Part shown: positions 49,300 through 59,583 of the stretch, one piece after another
Numbering within the stretch: position 1 is the stretch's first letter
Layout: every line of letters starts with the position of its first letter
Made by a program: the position numbers and the translations under genes
Notes under the pieces: model-generated
Databases searched by the model: none
The model's input: only the letters and a program-made list of their open reading frames with translations
Told to the model about the DNA's origin: nothing
Source: Micromonospora haikouensis
Lineage (GTDB): Bacteria; Actinomycetota; Actinomycetes; Mycobacteriales; Micromonosporaceae
Length of the DNA: 64,000 nucleotides
NCBI RefSeq assembly: GCF_900091595.1
Contig: NZ_FMCW01000030.1
Coordinates: forward strand, 39,146 to 103,145
Direction: 5' to 3'

Positions 49300-52200
49300 G
49301 TGACCAATGTTGACGTACCGACGCGGGCCACATACACCCCGCCGAAAACGACGTTCCACCGTTCTGCGGAGAAACCGTCGCTGTCATTCGGCCAGGAGCG
49401 GATCTGGTTCACCGAACAGCTGACCCCCGGCACCGCCGCGTACCTCGTGTGGTCGACGACCCGGCTGCGCGGCCCCCTGACGGTCGAGCTGCTGCGCGCG
49501 GCCCTCGACGGCGCCGCCGCCCGGCACGACAGCCTGCGCATGCGGTTCACCGAGAACGCCGACGGCGAACCCGTCGTGGAGGTGCTGCCCGAGGTGCGGG
49601 TGCCGGTCACCGTCACCGACGCGCCGTCGCTGGCCGATGCCCGCGAGCAGGTGGCCGCCGCCCTGCGCACCCCGTTCGACCTCGACGCCGCTCCCCTGCT
49701 GCGGGCGCTGGTGATCCGCCTCGCCGACGACGACCACGTCCTGCACCTGGCCATGCACCACATCGTCAGCGACGGCTGGTCGCTGGACCTGCTGCTGGGC
49801 GAGGTGGCGGCCGGCTACGCCGCACTGCGCGACGGCGCTCCGCCGCCGGCGGCCCCCGGCACGGGGTACGTCGACTACGCCGCCTGGCAGCGCGACCGCC
49901 TCGACGGGCCGGCGAGCGGGGACGGGTTCGCGTACTGGACCGGTGCGCTGGCCGGGGTGCCCCCGCTGGAGCTGCCCACCGACCGGCCCCGACCGGCCGT
50001 CCAGTCGTACGCGGGCGGCACCCACCGGTTCACCGTCGACGCCGACCTGACCGACGCGCTGCGCCGGTTGAGCCGCGCGCACCGGGCCACCCTCTACATG
50101 ACGCTGCTCACCGGCCTGCAGGCGGTGCTGTTCCGCTACAGCGGCCAGCGGGACTTCGCCATCGGCTCCCCGGTGGCCGGGCGGGTGGTGCCGGAGCTGG
50201 AGAACCTGATCGGCCTGTTCGTCAACACCCTGGCGCTGCGCGCCGACCTCTCCCCGGCGGCGGGCCCGCCCGCCGCCGGGGCGGGCGCGGGTTCCCCGGC
50301 CGGCGACGCTCCCGCCGAGCCGAGCTTCGCCGCCCTGCTGCGGCGCACCCGGGGCACCGTCGTCCGCGCCCTGGCCCACCAGGAGATCCCCTTCGAGCGG
50401 CTGGTCCGGGAGCTGAACGTGCCCCGCGACGTCAGCCGCGCCCCGGTGTTCCAGGTGCTGTTCACGCTGCAGAACTACGCCCGCAGCGGCAGCCGGTGGC
50501 CGCAGGGGCTGAGCAGCGAGAGCCTCGGCGCGGACGCCGCCACGGCCCGGTTCGACCTGTCGCTGTACGTCAGCGAGACCGCCGACGGGCTGCGCGGCAT
50601 GTTCGTCTACAACAGCGACCTGTTCGACGCCGAGACGGTCGCCCGGCTGGCCGCGAGCCTCGACGCCCTGCTGCGCGCGGCGGTCGCCCGCCCGGACCTG
50701 CCCGTGGTCGACCTGGACCTGCTCGGCGACGCGGGGCGCGACCGGGTGCTGGCGCTGGCCCGGCCTGGGGGCGACGACCCGGAACCCGGCGGCGACCCGG
50801 CGCCCGGCGGCGGGCCCGGGGTCACCGGCGCGGCGGCCACCCTGGCCGACCTGGTCGCCCCGCACGCCGCCGCGACCCCCGACGCGCCGGCCGTGGTGTG
50901 CGGCGCCGACGCGATCACCTACCGGGAGCTGGACCGGCGCGCCAACCGGCTGGCGCACTGGCTACGCGGGCGCGGGGTCGGCCCCGACGTCCTGGTCGGG
51001 GTGCTGCTGGAGCAGTCGGTGGAGCTGGCCGTGACGCTGCTGGGGGTGCTGCGGGCCGGCGGGGCGTACCTGCCGCTGGACCCGGAGCAGCCGCCGGCCC
51101 GGCTGGGCCTGATGCTCGCCGACGCCCGGCCCGCCGTGGTGCTGACCAGCGCCGGGCTGCGCGACCGGCTGCCGGTGGAGCCGACCGCGCCGCCCAGGGC
51201 CCACCCGGACGCCGCGGGTTGCGCGGTGGCCTGCCTGGCCGAGATAGCCGCCGAGGTCACCGCCCGGCCCGACACGCCCCCGGAGGCCGGAGCCGGCGGC
51301 GACGACCTGGCGTACGTCATCTACACCTCCGGGTCCACCGGCGTCCCGAAGGGCGTGGCCGTCGCACACCGGCAGGTGCTGCGCTACCTCGACGGGGTGG
51401 CCGACCGGTTCGCCGTCGTCCCGGCCGCCCGGTACGCGCTGCTGCAGTCGATGTCGTTCGACTTCGCCGTCACCGTCTTCTACCTGGCGCTGGCCACCGG
51501 CGGGACGGTGCACCTGGTGCCGCGCCGCTGCACCGGCGCCGAACTGGCCGAGCAGCTGCGCGCGCACCGCATCGACTACCTGAAGATCACCCCGTCGCAC
51601 CTGGCGGCGCTAGCCGCCGACGCCGGGCCCGGCGACCTGCTGCCCGCCCGCGCGCTGATCCTCGGCGGCGAGGCGTCCGACCTGGAGCGGATCGCCCCGC
51701 TCGCCACCGCCGGCACGGCCCGGGTGTTCAACCACTACGGCCCCACCGAGGCCACGGTCGGCGTCGCCACCTACGAGGTGACCGCCGACGGGCCCGCCAC
51801 CGGCCCGGTGCCGACCGGCCGGCCGCTGCCCCACGCCCGGGTGTACCTGCTCGACGAGCGGATGCGGCCGGTGCCGGTGGGGGTGCCCGGCGAGCTGTAC
51901 CTGGGCGGGGAGCGGCTGGCGCGCGGCTACCTCCACCGGCCCGGCCTGACCGCCGAGCGGTTCGTGCCCGACCCGTACGGGCCGCCGGGGGCCCGCCTGT
52001 ACCGCACCGGTGACCTGGGCCGGTGGCGTGCCGACGGGCAGCTGATGTTCCTGGGCCGCCGCGACCACCAGGTGAAGATCCGCGGCTACCGGGTGGAACT
52101 CGGCGAGGTCGATGCCGCGCTGCGCGACTGCCCCGGCGTGCACCAGGCGGCGGTGCTGCTGCGCGACGATCGCCTCGTCGCCTACCTGGAGCCGACGCCC

Positions 52201-54951
52201 GACGCGCAGGCCCTGGAGCCGGCGCGGCTGCGCCGCGCCCTGGCCGACCGGCTGCCCGAGCACATGGTGCCCGGCCGGTGGGTGGTGTTGGACCGGCTGC
52301 CGTTGCAGGAGCACGGCAAGGTGGACCGGCGGGCGCTGCCCGCGCCGAGCGACGAGGTCCCCGCCGGCGAGCGGGTGCCGCCGGCCGGGCCGGTGGAGAC
52401 GCTGGTCGCCGCGATCTGGCAGGCCGTGCTGGGGGTGGCCGAGGTCGGCGCGACCGACGACTTCTTCGACCTCGGCGGGCACTCGCTGCTGGCCACGCAG
52501 GTGGTGGCCCGGCTGCGCCGGGAGCTGCCCGCCGTGGCCGGCGGCGCGACGGGCACGGTCAGCGTGATGGACCTGTTCCGGCACCGGACCGTCCGCGAGC
52601 TGGCCGCCCTGGCCGCCGGGGGCGACACCGGGCCGGCGGGGCTGCTGCACGAGCTGACCCCGCCGGTGGCCGCCGCCGACCGCGTGGCCACGCTCGTCTG
52701 CGTCCCGTACGGCGGCGGCAGCGCCGTGGTCTACCAGCCGCTGGCCGACGCGCTGCCCGCCGGCTACCGGCTGCTGTCGGTGGCCATGCCGGGCCACGAC
52801 ATCGGCCTCGCCGACGACCCTGCGCCGATCGACCAGGTCGCCGCCGGGGTCGCCGAGGAGATCCTGGCCCGGGTGTCGGGCCCGCTGATCCTGTACGGGC
52901 ACTGCGGCCCCGGCGGCGCCCTCGCCGTGGAGGTGGCCCGGCTGTTGGAGGCGCGGGGGCGCGACCTCGACGCCGTCTACCTCGGCGCGGTGTTCCCGTT
53001 CGGCCGTCCCGCCGGTGGGCTGCTCGGTCCGCTGCTGCGGCTGCGGCTGGCCGAGCGGATCCGCAGCGACCGGATCTACCGCACCTGGTTGCAGGCGCAG
53101 GGCACCTCGGTCGGCTCGCTCGCCCCCGACGAGGTGGCGTTCCTGATCCGGGCGATGCGCCACGACGCCCGGGTCTCCGAGGAGTACTTCACCGAGCTGA
53201 TGCATCGGCGGGTCACCCCGCTGCGCGCCCCGCTGATCTCGGTGGTCGGCGAGCGGGACCGCAGCACCGACTACCACGCCGAGCGGTTCCGGGAGTGGCA
53301 CTTCCTCAGCGACCGCACCGCCCTCGCCGTGGTCGACGAGGCCGGGCACTACTTCCTGAAGTACCGGGCCGCCGAGCTGGCGGAGATCGTCACGACCGTG
53401 CACCGGCGGCTCGACGCGCCGGCCCCGCCAGCGCCCCCGGCCACCCCCGTGGTCGCGAGCGAGCCCGCGTGGCAGTTGGCCGGGATCTCCCGCCAGCCCG
53501 CCGGCCCGCCCGGGGCACCGCAGCCGTCGGGGCCGACGGCCGGCGCGGACGGCGCCCCGGAGCCGAGCATGCGCCGGTTCGGTCTGGTCGCCGCCGGTCA
53601 GGTGGTCTCCGGCATGGGCACCGCGCTGACCAACTTCGCGATCCCCCTGTGGATCTACCTGGAGACCGGGTCGCTGGCCCGGTTCGCCCTGTTCGCCGTG
53701 CTCGGCCTGCTGCCGGGGCTGCTGGTCGCGCCGCTGGCCGGGGCCGTGATCGACCGGACCAGCCGGCGGCGGGTACTGCTGGCCGCCGGCCTCGCCGCCG
53801 GGGGCGCGAACGCGGTGCTGGCCGCCCTGGTGCTGACCGACCGGGCGCAGGTGTGGCACTTCTACCCGCTGGTCGCCTGGCTGTCGGTGGCGCTGGCGTT
53901 CCAACGCCTCGCGTTCGTCTCGGCGGTGCCGCAGCTGGTGCCCAAACGCTTCCTCGGTCACGCCAACGGCGTCACCCAGACGGCGATGGGGCTGACCCAG
54001 TTCACCGTCCCGCTGGTCGCGGTGGCCCTGCTCGACGCGGTCGGGCTGCGCGGCATCCTGCTCATCGACGTGGCGTCGTACGTGTTCGCGGTCGGGGTGC
54101 TGGGGCTCGTCAGGTTCCCCCGCACCCTGGCCCTGCAACGCCGCGAGGGCATCGGCGAGGAGATGGTCGCCGGCCTGCGGTACGCGCTGCGCCGCCGCGA
54201 GTTCCGGGCCATGCTGACGTTCTTCGCCGCCCTGAACCTGTTCCTGTTCCCGGCGCTGTACCTGCTCTCCCCGCTGGTGCTCGGCTTCGCCGACCTGGAC
54301 CAGGTGGCGCGGATCGCGCTGACCGGCGGCGTCGGCGCGGCCGTCGGCGGCCTGGTGATGCTCCTCTGGGGCGGCCCGAGCCACCGCCGGATGCGGGCCG
54401 TGCTGCTGGGCACCCTCGGCATCGCGGCGGCCGCCGTGCTGACCGGGCTGCGGCCGGACCCGCTGGTGGTCGGCGCGGGCGCGTTCGGCATGTACCTGGC
54501 GCTCGGCGTCGTCAACGGCGTCTACAACACGATCATCCAGACGAAGGTGCCGCCGCGCTTCCACGGCCGGGTGTTCGCGCTCAACCAGATGATCGCCTGG
54601 TCGACGATGCCGCTGGGGTGGGGGCTCGTCGCCCCGTTCGCGGCGCGGGTCGCCGAGCCGCTGCTGCTGCCCGGCGGCGCGCTCGCCGGCACGGTCGGCG
54701 CGGTCATCGGCGTCGGCCCCGGCCGGGGCCACGGCCTGCTGTACGTCGTCTTCGGGGTGTGCATCGCGCTGACCGCCCTCGTCGCGCTGGCCACGCCGGT
54801 GCTGGCCCGGTTCGACGACGAGGTGCCCGACGCGCCGCCGGACGACCTGGTCGGCATCGCCGAACGCGAGGCTCGCGCCGCCGGGCACCCGGCCCGCGCC
54901 GCCGCCTACACGGGGCAGGCCCAGGACACCACCCCGGGCGGGCCACGGTGA
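49300..54951 (+). CDS. NRPS module fused to an MFS exporter: C-A-PCP-TE-MFS
   Basis: 1883 residues, GTG start with GAGAAGG 7 bases upstream. Condensation domain about 20-460 with MHHIVSDGWS (His153/154). Adenylation domain about 505-990 with YTSGSTGVPKG, FNHYGPTEATVG, YRTGDLGRW and NxK-like EHGKVDRR. The pocket residues read by eye are D-F-T-K-I-G-H-V-G-K, nearest to aspartate codes. PCP about 1020-1095 with GGHSLLAT (Ser1062). Thioesterase about 1110-1370, in which the nucleophile motif is LYGHCGPGG, so Cys1202 replaces Ser; the His is in DEAGHYFLK. An MFS transporter of about 12 helices (about 1424-1860) has motif IDRTSRRRVLLAAGL. Translation of the next gene is coupled (GTGA overlap). The terminal module both releases and probably exports the product. 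Confidence 0.93.
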   Translation: MTNVDVPTRATYTPPKTTFHRSAEKPSLSFGQERIWFTEQLTPGTAAYLVWSTTRLRGPLTVELLRAALDGAAARHDSLRMRFTENADGEPVVEVLPEVRVPVTVTDAPSLADAREQVAAALRTPFDLDAAPLLRALVIRLADDDHVLHLAMHHIVSDGWSLDLLLGEVAAGYAALRDGAPPPAAPGTGYVDYAAWQRDRLDGPASGDGFAYWTGALAGVPPLELPTDRPRPAVQSYAGGTHRFTVDADLTDALRRLSRAHRATLYMTLLTGLQAVLFRYSGQRDFAIGSPVAGRVVPELENLIGLFVNTLALRADLSPAAGPPAAGAGAGSPAGDAPAEPSFAALLRRTRGTVVRALAHQEIPFERLVRELNVPRDVSRAPVFQVLFTLQNYARSGSRWPQGLSSESLGADAATARFDLSLYVSETADGLRGMFVYNSDLFDAETVARLAASLDALLRAAVARPDLPVVDLDLLGDAGRDRVLALARPGGDDPEPGGDPAPGGGPGVTGAAATLADLVAPHAAATPDAPAVVCGADAITYRELDRRANRLAHWLRGRGVGPDVLVGVLLEQSVELAVTLLGVLRAGGAYLPLDPEQPPARLGLMLADARPAVVLTSAGLRDRLPVEPTAPPRAHPDAAGCAVACLAEIAAEVTARPDTPPEAGAGGDDLAYVIYTSGSTGVPKGVAVAHRQVLRYLDGVADRFAVVPAARYALLQSMSFDFAVTVFYLALATGGTVHLVPRRCTGAELAEQLRAHRIDYLKITPSHLAALAADAGPGDLLPARALILGGEASDLERIAPLATAGTARVFNHYGPTEATVGVATYEVTADGPATGPVPTGRPLPHARVYLLDERMRPVPVGVPGELYLGGERLARGYLHRPGLTAERFVPDPYGPPGARLYRTGDLGRWRADGQLMFLGRRDHQVKIRGYRVELGEVDAALRDCPGVHQAAVLLRDDRLVAYLEPTPDAQALEPARLRRALADRLPEHMVPGRWVVLDRLPLQEHGKVDRRALPAPSDEVPAGERVPPAGPVETLVAAIWQAVLGVAEVGATDDFFDLGGHSLLATQVVARLRRELPAVAGGATGTVSVMDLFRHRTVRELAALAAGGDTGPAGLLHELTPPVAAADRVATLVCVPYGGGSAVVYQPLADALPAGYRLLSVAMPGHDIGLADDPAPIDQVAAGVAEEILARVSGPLILYGHCGPGGALAVEVARLLEARGRDLDAVYLGAVFPFGRPAGGLLGPLLRLRLAERIRSDRIYRTWLQAQGTSVGSLAPDEVAFLIRAMRHDARVSEEYFTELMHRRVTPLRAPLISVVGERDRSTDYHAERFREWHFLSDRTALAVVDEAGHYFLKYRAAELAEIVTTVHRRLDAPAPPAPPATPVVASEPAWQLAGISRQPAGPPGAPQPSGPTAGADGAPEPSMRRFGLVAAGQVVSGMGTALTNFAIPLWIYLETGSLARFALFAVLGLLPGLLVAPLAGAVIDRTSRRRVLLAAGLAAGGANAVLAALVLTDRAQVWHFYPLVAWLSVALAFQRLAFVSAVPQLVPKRFLGHANGVTQTAMGLTQFTVPLVAVALLDAVGLRGILLIDVASYVFAVGVLGLVRFPRTLALQRREGIGEEMVAGLRYALRRREFRAMLTFFAALNLFLFPALYLLSPLVLGFADLDQVARIALTGGVGAAVGGLVMLLWGGPSHRRMRAVLLGTLGIAAAAVLTGLRPDPLVVGAGAFGMYLALGVVNGVYNTIIQTKVPPRFHGRVFALNQMIAWSTMPLGWGLVAPFAARVAEPLLLPGGALAGTVGAVIGVGPGRGHGLLYVVFGVCIALTALVALATPVLARFDDEVPDAPPDDLVGIAEREARAAGHPARAAAYTGQAQDTTPGGPR

Positions 54952-56453
54952 CGGCGGCGACGGCCGCCCCGCCGGCCGCCCGGACCGTCCCGGAGCTGCT
55001 GGCCTGGCGCACCGCCCTGCACCCCGACCGGGTCGCCGTCGAGGTGGCCGGGGTGCGGGCGCTGACCTTCGCCGACTGGTCGGCCGGTGCGGCGGCCGTC
55101 GCCGCCGGCCTGCACGGCCGGGGGGTGCGCCCCGGCGACCGGGTCGGGCTGGTGTTCGGCGCCCGCGACTGGACCGGCTTCGCGGTGGCGTACTGCGGGG
55201 TGCTGCGGGCCGGTGCGGTCGCGGTGCCGTTGTCGGACCGGCTCGCCGCCGGCCAGCTCGGCCACGCGTTGACCCACTGCGGGGCCGCCGCCGTCGTGCA
55301 CGGCGACGCCACGGCCGCCCCGCCCGCCCCCGCCGGGCTGCCGGTGTGGCGGGCCGCCGACCTGGCCGCCGGCCCCGCCGACGCGGCCGACCCCCCGCCG
55401 GTACGCCCCGGCGACCTCGCGCAGATCCTCTACACCTCCGGCACCACCGGCCGCCCGAAGGGCGTCGCCGCCAGCCACGCCAACCTGACCGCCGGCGCGC
55501 CGACCCACCCGCGCCGGCTGGCGCTGGCCCACTCGGAGCGGTTCCTGCACGCGTTCGCCATCGGCACCAACGCCGGGCAGACGATGCTGTTCAACGCGCT
55601 GACCGCGAAGGCCGGGGCGCTCACCCTGCCCGCGTTCACGCCGGTCCGGTTCGCCCGGCTGGTGCAGACCCCGGGCACGGGGACGCTGTTCGTCGTCCCG
55701 TCGATGGCCATCGAGCTGCTCGACTCGGGGGCGCTGCGCGGCCGGGACTGCTCCGGCGTACACCTGATCGGGTCGACCGCGGCGGCGCTGCCGCCGGCCG
55801 TGGCGGCCCGGCTCGCCGCGGCCTTTCCCGAGGCGACCATCGTCAACTACTACACCTCCACCGAGGCGGCCCCCGCCCAGACCACGATGATCTGGGATCC
55901 GGCGCGCCGGGACGCGGTGGGCCGCCCGGTCGGCGGGCAGCTGCGCGTCGCCGACGCCGACGGCAACCCGCTGCCGCCCGGCACCACCGGCGACGTGTGG
56001 CTGCGCGCGCCGTACCCCCGCGCCTACTACCGCGACGACGCCGCCAACCGGGCCACCTTCCGCGACGGGTGGGTGCGGATGGGCGACGTCGGGCGCATCG
56101 ACGCCGACGGCTACCTCTACCTCGCCGACCGGCACCAGGACGTCATCAAGTCCGGCGCGTTCAAGGTCTCCAGCCTGGAGGTCGAGGCGGCGCTGCACGA
56201 GCACCCCCTCGTCGCCGAGGCGGCCGTCGTCGGCGTGCCGCACCCGGTGCTCGGCTCGGCCGTCGCCGCCGCCGTGGTGGCCCGGCCGCACGCCGACGCC
56301 GCCGGGCTGACCCTGCCGGCGCTGCGCGCCTTCCTCGCCGACCGGCTCGCCGACTACCAGCTTCCCGCCCGGCTGCTGCTGCTCGCCGAACTGCCCCGCA
56401 ACGAGGGCGGCAAGGTGCTCAAGCGGCAGCTCACCGGCCTGTTCGACAACTGA
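54948..56453 (+). CDS. Acyl-/aryl-AMP ligase (class I adenylate-forming enzyme)
   Basis: 501 residues, GTG overlapping the NRPS stop. It activates a carboxylic acid as its AMP ester and passes it to CoA or a carrier. Core motifs: YTSGTTGRPKGVAASHANL (A3), NYYTSTEAAPAQTT (A5), RMGDVGRIDADGYLYLADRH (A7/A8) and KSGAFKVSSLEVEAAL, with the catalytic Lys in NEGGKVLKRQL. It lacks a carrier or condensation domain. The free carrier protein encoded at the end of the operon (59583) is the likely acceptor, so this enzyme probably supplies the starter acyl group of the peptide. Chain length or aryl identity cannot be read from the sequence. Confidence 0.9.
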   Translation: MTAATAAPPAARTVPELLAWRTALHPDRVAVEVAGVRALTFADWSAGAAAVAAGLHGRGVRPGDRVGLVFGARDWTGFAVAYCGVLRAGAVAVPLSDRLAAGQLGHALTHCGAAAVVHGDATAAPPAPAGLPVWRAADLAAGPADAADPPPVRPGDLAQILYTSGTTGRPKGVAASHANLTAGAPTHPRRLALAHSERFLHAFAIGTNAGQTMLFNALTAKAGALTLPAFTPVRFARLVQTPGTGTLFVVPSMAIELLDSGALRGRDCSGVHLIGSTAAALPPAVAARLAAAFPEATIVNYYTSTEAAPAQTTMIWDPARRDAVGRPVGGQLRVADADGNPLPPGTTGDVWLRAPYPRAYYRDDAANRATFRDGWVRMGDVGRIDADGYLYLADRHQDVIKSGAFKVSSLEVEAALHEHPLVAEAAVVGVPHPVLGSAVAAAVVARPHADAAGLTLPALRAFLADRLADYQLPARLLLLAELPRNEGGKVLKRQLTGLFDN

Positions 56454-56472
56454 TCCACCCCGATAACGATCC

Positions 56473-59400
56473 ATGGGAGAGCATGTGGGCACCGCCGAGG
56501 CGACATACGCGCAGCACGCCGTCTGGTTCACCGAGCAGGCCGGGGTCGCCGGCACGGCGTACCACATGGCGCTCGGCGTCCGGTTCGCCGCCGACCTGGA
56601 CCGCCGGGCCCTGGTCGAGGCGTGCGCCGCCGTGGCCGACCGGCACCCCGTGCTCGGCGCCCGGGTCGTCACCGACGCCGACGGCACGCCGGGGCTGGCC
56701 CCCGCCGACGGACGGGCCTCGGTGACCTTCGGCGAGTGGACCGACGCCCGGGTCGCCGAGGAACTGGCCCGCCCGCACGACCTGCGGGTCGGCCCGCTGG
56801 CCCGGTTCACGCTGCTGACCGCCGCCGACGGCCGGCACCTGCTGCTGGTCTGCGTCCACCACCTCGCCTTCGACGGGATGTCGAAGGACGTGCTGGCCCG
56901 CGACCTGGCCGACGCGTACGCCGCCGCGCTCGCCGGGACGGCGGCGCAGGCCACGCCCCCCGCGGACGGGTACGCCGGGGACGCGGCGGCCGAGCGGGAC
57001 CGCGTCGCCGTCGACCTACCGGCCGCCCGCGAGTTCTGGGCGCGGCACCGGCCCGACGCCGCCGACGTGGTCCTGCCGGGCCTGCGCCGGGTGCCCACCG
57101 GCGCGGAGCCGGGCGCCGTCGTGGCCGTGGCGCTGCCCGCCGACCTGGTCGACGGCGTGGGCCGGGTCGCCGGCAGCCTCGGGGTGACCCGGTTCGAGCT
57201 GGTGCTCGCCGCCGTGCACGCCCTGCTGCACCGCTACGGCAACCGGGGCGTGCCCGTCGGCGTCACGCTGTCCACCCGCACCCCGGGGCAGGCCGACCGG
57301 GTCGGGTTGTTCGTCAACGAGCTGCCCGTCACCGCCGACGACCCCGCCGCCGGCTCGTTCGCCGAGCATGCCCGCGCCGTGCGGGCCCGACTGCGCGAGG
57401 TGTACCGGTTCCGGCACGTGCCGCTGGCCCACGCCGTGTCGGGGCTGCGCCCCGCGCCCGCGCTCACGGCCGTGTCGGTCGGCTACCGCCGGCGCGGCGA
57501 CGACCCCGCGTTCGCCGGGGTGGCCGCCGCCGTGGAGTGGACCCTGTTCGGCGGCGCGGCCCGCAACGCGCTGCACGTGCAGGTCGTGGACGGCCCCACC
57601 GGCGTCGACGTCGGCCTCCAGCACAGCCCGGCCGCCATCGACACCGACGCGGTCGAGCGCATCGGCGGCCACCTGCGCACGCTGCTCGCCGCCGTCGTGG
57701 CCGACCCGCAGCGGCCGGTCGCCGATCTGCCGGTGCTGCCCGCCGACGAGCGGGAGCGGGTCGTCCGGGTCGGCACCGGCCCCGCGCGGGCGTACCCCGA
57801 CGTCACCGTGCCCGAGCTGTTCGCCGCCCGGGTCGCCGCCGCCCCGGACGCGGTGGCCGTCGTCGACGGCGACGTGCGGCTCGGCTACGCCCGGCTCGAC
57901 GCCGCCGCCGGCCGGCTCGCGGCGCTGCTGCGCGGCCGGGGCGTCGGCCCGGGTTCGCTGGTCGCGGTGGCGCTGGACCGCTCCTGGCGGACGGTGGTGA
58001 CGATGCTGGCGGTGCTGCGCTGCCGGGCGGCGTACCTGCCCGTCGACCCGGGCCATCCCCCGGCGCGGCAGCGGCTCGTGCTCGCCGACGCCGCCCCGAC
58101 GCTGGTGGTCACCGCCGCCGCGCCGGACGCCGGCCCTGACGCCGGGCCGCCGGTGCTCGCCCTCGACGAGATCGACCTGCTCGCCGGCGGGCACACCGAC
58201 GTCGACGCCGACGCCCCGACGACGGGCGACCTCGCGTACGTGCTCTACACCTCCGGCTCGACCGGGCGGCCCAAGGGCGTGGCGGTCGGCCACGGCGCGC
58301 TGACCAACCTGCTGCTGGGCCTGCGGGACCTGCTGGACGCCGGGCCCGCGCACCGCTGGCTGCACCTGACCTCGCCGTCGTTCGACATCTCCGCCGTGGA
58401 GGTGTTCCTGCCGCTGGTCACCGGCGGCCGGGTGGTCGTCGCCTCGGGGGTCAGCGCCCTCGACGGCGCGGCCGTGCTGCGGCTGGTCCGCGACGCCGGG
58501 GTGACCCATGCCCAGGCCACCCCGTCGGGCTGGCGGGTGCTGCTGGCGGCGGGCCTCGGCGCGGCCGAAACCGCCGACGCGGCGGGTGCGGCCGGGTCGC
58601 TGGTGGCGGTCGCCGGCGGGGAGGCCCTGCCGGTCGCCCTCGCCCGCGAGCTGCGGGCCCGCACCGCCCGGCTCGTCAACGGGTACGGCCCGACCGAGGC
58701 GACCGTCTACGCCACCGTCGAGGACGTCCCCGCCGACCCGGACACGGTGACCATCGGTCGGCCGCTGCCGAACGTACGGGCGTACGTGCTGGACGCCGCG
58801 CTGCGGCCGGTGCCCGTCGGGGTGCCCGGCGAGCTGTACCTGGCCGGGGCGGGGCTCGCCGTCGGCTACCGGGAGCGCGACGACCTGACCGCCGAACGGT
58901 TCGTGCCGGACCCGTTCGGCGCGGCCGACGGGCGGCTGTACCGCACCGGGGACCGCTGCCGGTGGCTGCCGGACGGCCGCCTCGACTTCCTCGGCCGCGC
59001 CGACGACCAGGTGAAGGTCCGGGGGCACCGGCTCGAACTGGGCGAGGTCACCGCCCGCCTGCTGGAGCACCCGGGGGTGGCCGAGGCGACCGCGACGCTG
59101 CACGCCGACCCCGACGGCGAGGCCCGCCTCGTCGCGTACGCCGTGCCCCGCGCCGGCTCGGCCGTCGACGCCGCGGAGCTGCGGCGGCACCTGGCGCTCA
59201 GCCTCCCGGCGGCGGTCCTGCCCACCGACTGGGTGCTGCTGGACGGGCTGCCCGTCGGCCCCAACGGCAAGGTCGACCGCGCCGCGCTGCCCGCGCCGGC
59301 GCGCCGCGACGCCCCCGAGGAGGCGACGCCCCCCGCGCCGGAGACCGACGCCGACCCGGTGGTGCAGGCGCTGCGCGAGATCTGGCAGGACGTGTTGAAG

Positions 59401-59583
59401 ATCCCCGACATCGGGCTGCACGAGGACCTGTTCGACCTGGGCGGGCACTCGCTGACCATCACCCGGATCAGCGGACGGATCCAGCAGCGGCTCGGCGTCG
59501 AGGTGCCACTCGACGCCTTCTTCGACACCCCCACGATCGCGGAGATCGCCGAGATCGTCCGACAGTCCCGAGAGGAACTCTGA
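56473..59583 (+). CDS. NRPS module C-A-PCP
   Basis: 1036 residues. Condensation domain about 8-430 with VCVHHLAFDGMSK (His129/130). Adenylation domain about 450-945 with YTSGSTGRPKG, NGYGPTEATVYAT, YRTGDRCRWL and NGKVDRAAL. PCP about 960-1030 with GGHSLTIT (Ser993). The pocket residues read by eye are D-I-V-Q-V-G-G-V-Y-K, closest to glycine-type codes, with moderate to low certainty. There is no thioesterase, so the chain must pass to the module at 49300. The ATG at 56473 has no ribosome site; GTG at 56485, preceded by GGGAGAG, may be the true start. The stop overlaps the next start (TGATG). Confidence 0.92.
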   Translation: MGEHVGTAEATYAQHAVWFTEQAGVAGTAYHMALGVRFAADLDRRALVEACAAVADRHPVLGARVVTDADGTPGLAPADGRASVTFGEWTDARVAEELARPHDLRVGPLARFTLLTAADGRHLLLVCVHHLAFDGMSKDVLARDLADAYAAALAGTAAQATPPADGYAGDAAAERDRVAVDLPAAREFWARHRPDAADVVLPGLRRVPTGAEPGAVVAVALPADLVDGVGRVAGSLGVTRFELVLAAVHALLHRYGNRGVPVGVTLSTRTPGQADRVGLFVNELPVTADDPAAGSFAEHARAVRARLREVYRFRHVPLAHAVSGLRPAPALTAVSVGYRRRGDDPAFAGVAAAVEWTLFGGAARNALHVQVVDGPTGVDVGLQHSPAAIDTDAVERIGGHLRTLLAAVVADPQRPVADLPVLPADERERVVRVGTGPARAYPDVTVPELFAARVAAAPDAVAVVDGDVRLGYARLDAAAGRLAALLRGRGVGPGSLVAVALDRSWRTVVTMLAVLRCRAAYLPVDPGHPPARQRLVLADAAPTLVVTAAAPDAGPDAGPPVLALDEIDLLAGGHTDVDADAPTTGDLAYVLYTSGSTGRPKGVAVGHGALTNLLLGLRDLLDAGPAHRWLHLTSPSFDISAVEVFLPLVTGGRVVVASGVSALDGAAVLRLVRDAGVTHAQATPSGWRVLLAAGLGAAETADAAGAAGSLVAVAGGEALPVALARELRARTARLVNGYGPTEATVYATVEDVPADPDTVTIGRPLPNVRAYVLDAALRPVPVGVPGELYLAGAGLAVGYRERDDLTAERFVPDPFGAADGRLYRTGDRCRWLPDGRLDFLGRADDQVKVRGHRLELGEVTARLLEHPGVAEATATLHADPDGEARLVAYAVPRAGSAVDAAELRRHLALSLPAAVLPTDWVLLDGLPVGPNGKVDRAALPAPARRDAPEEATPPAPETDADPVVQALREIWQDVLKIPDIGLHEDLFDLGGHSLTITRISGRIQQRLGVEVPLDAFFDTPTIAEIAEIVRQSREEL

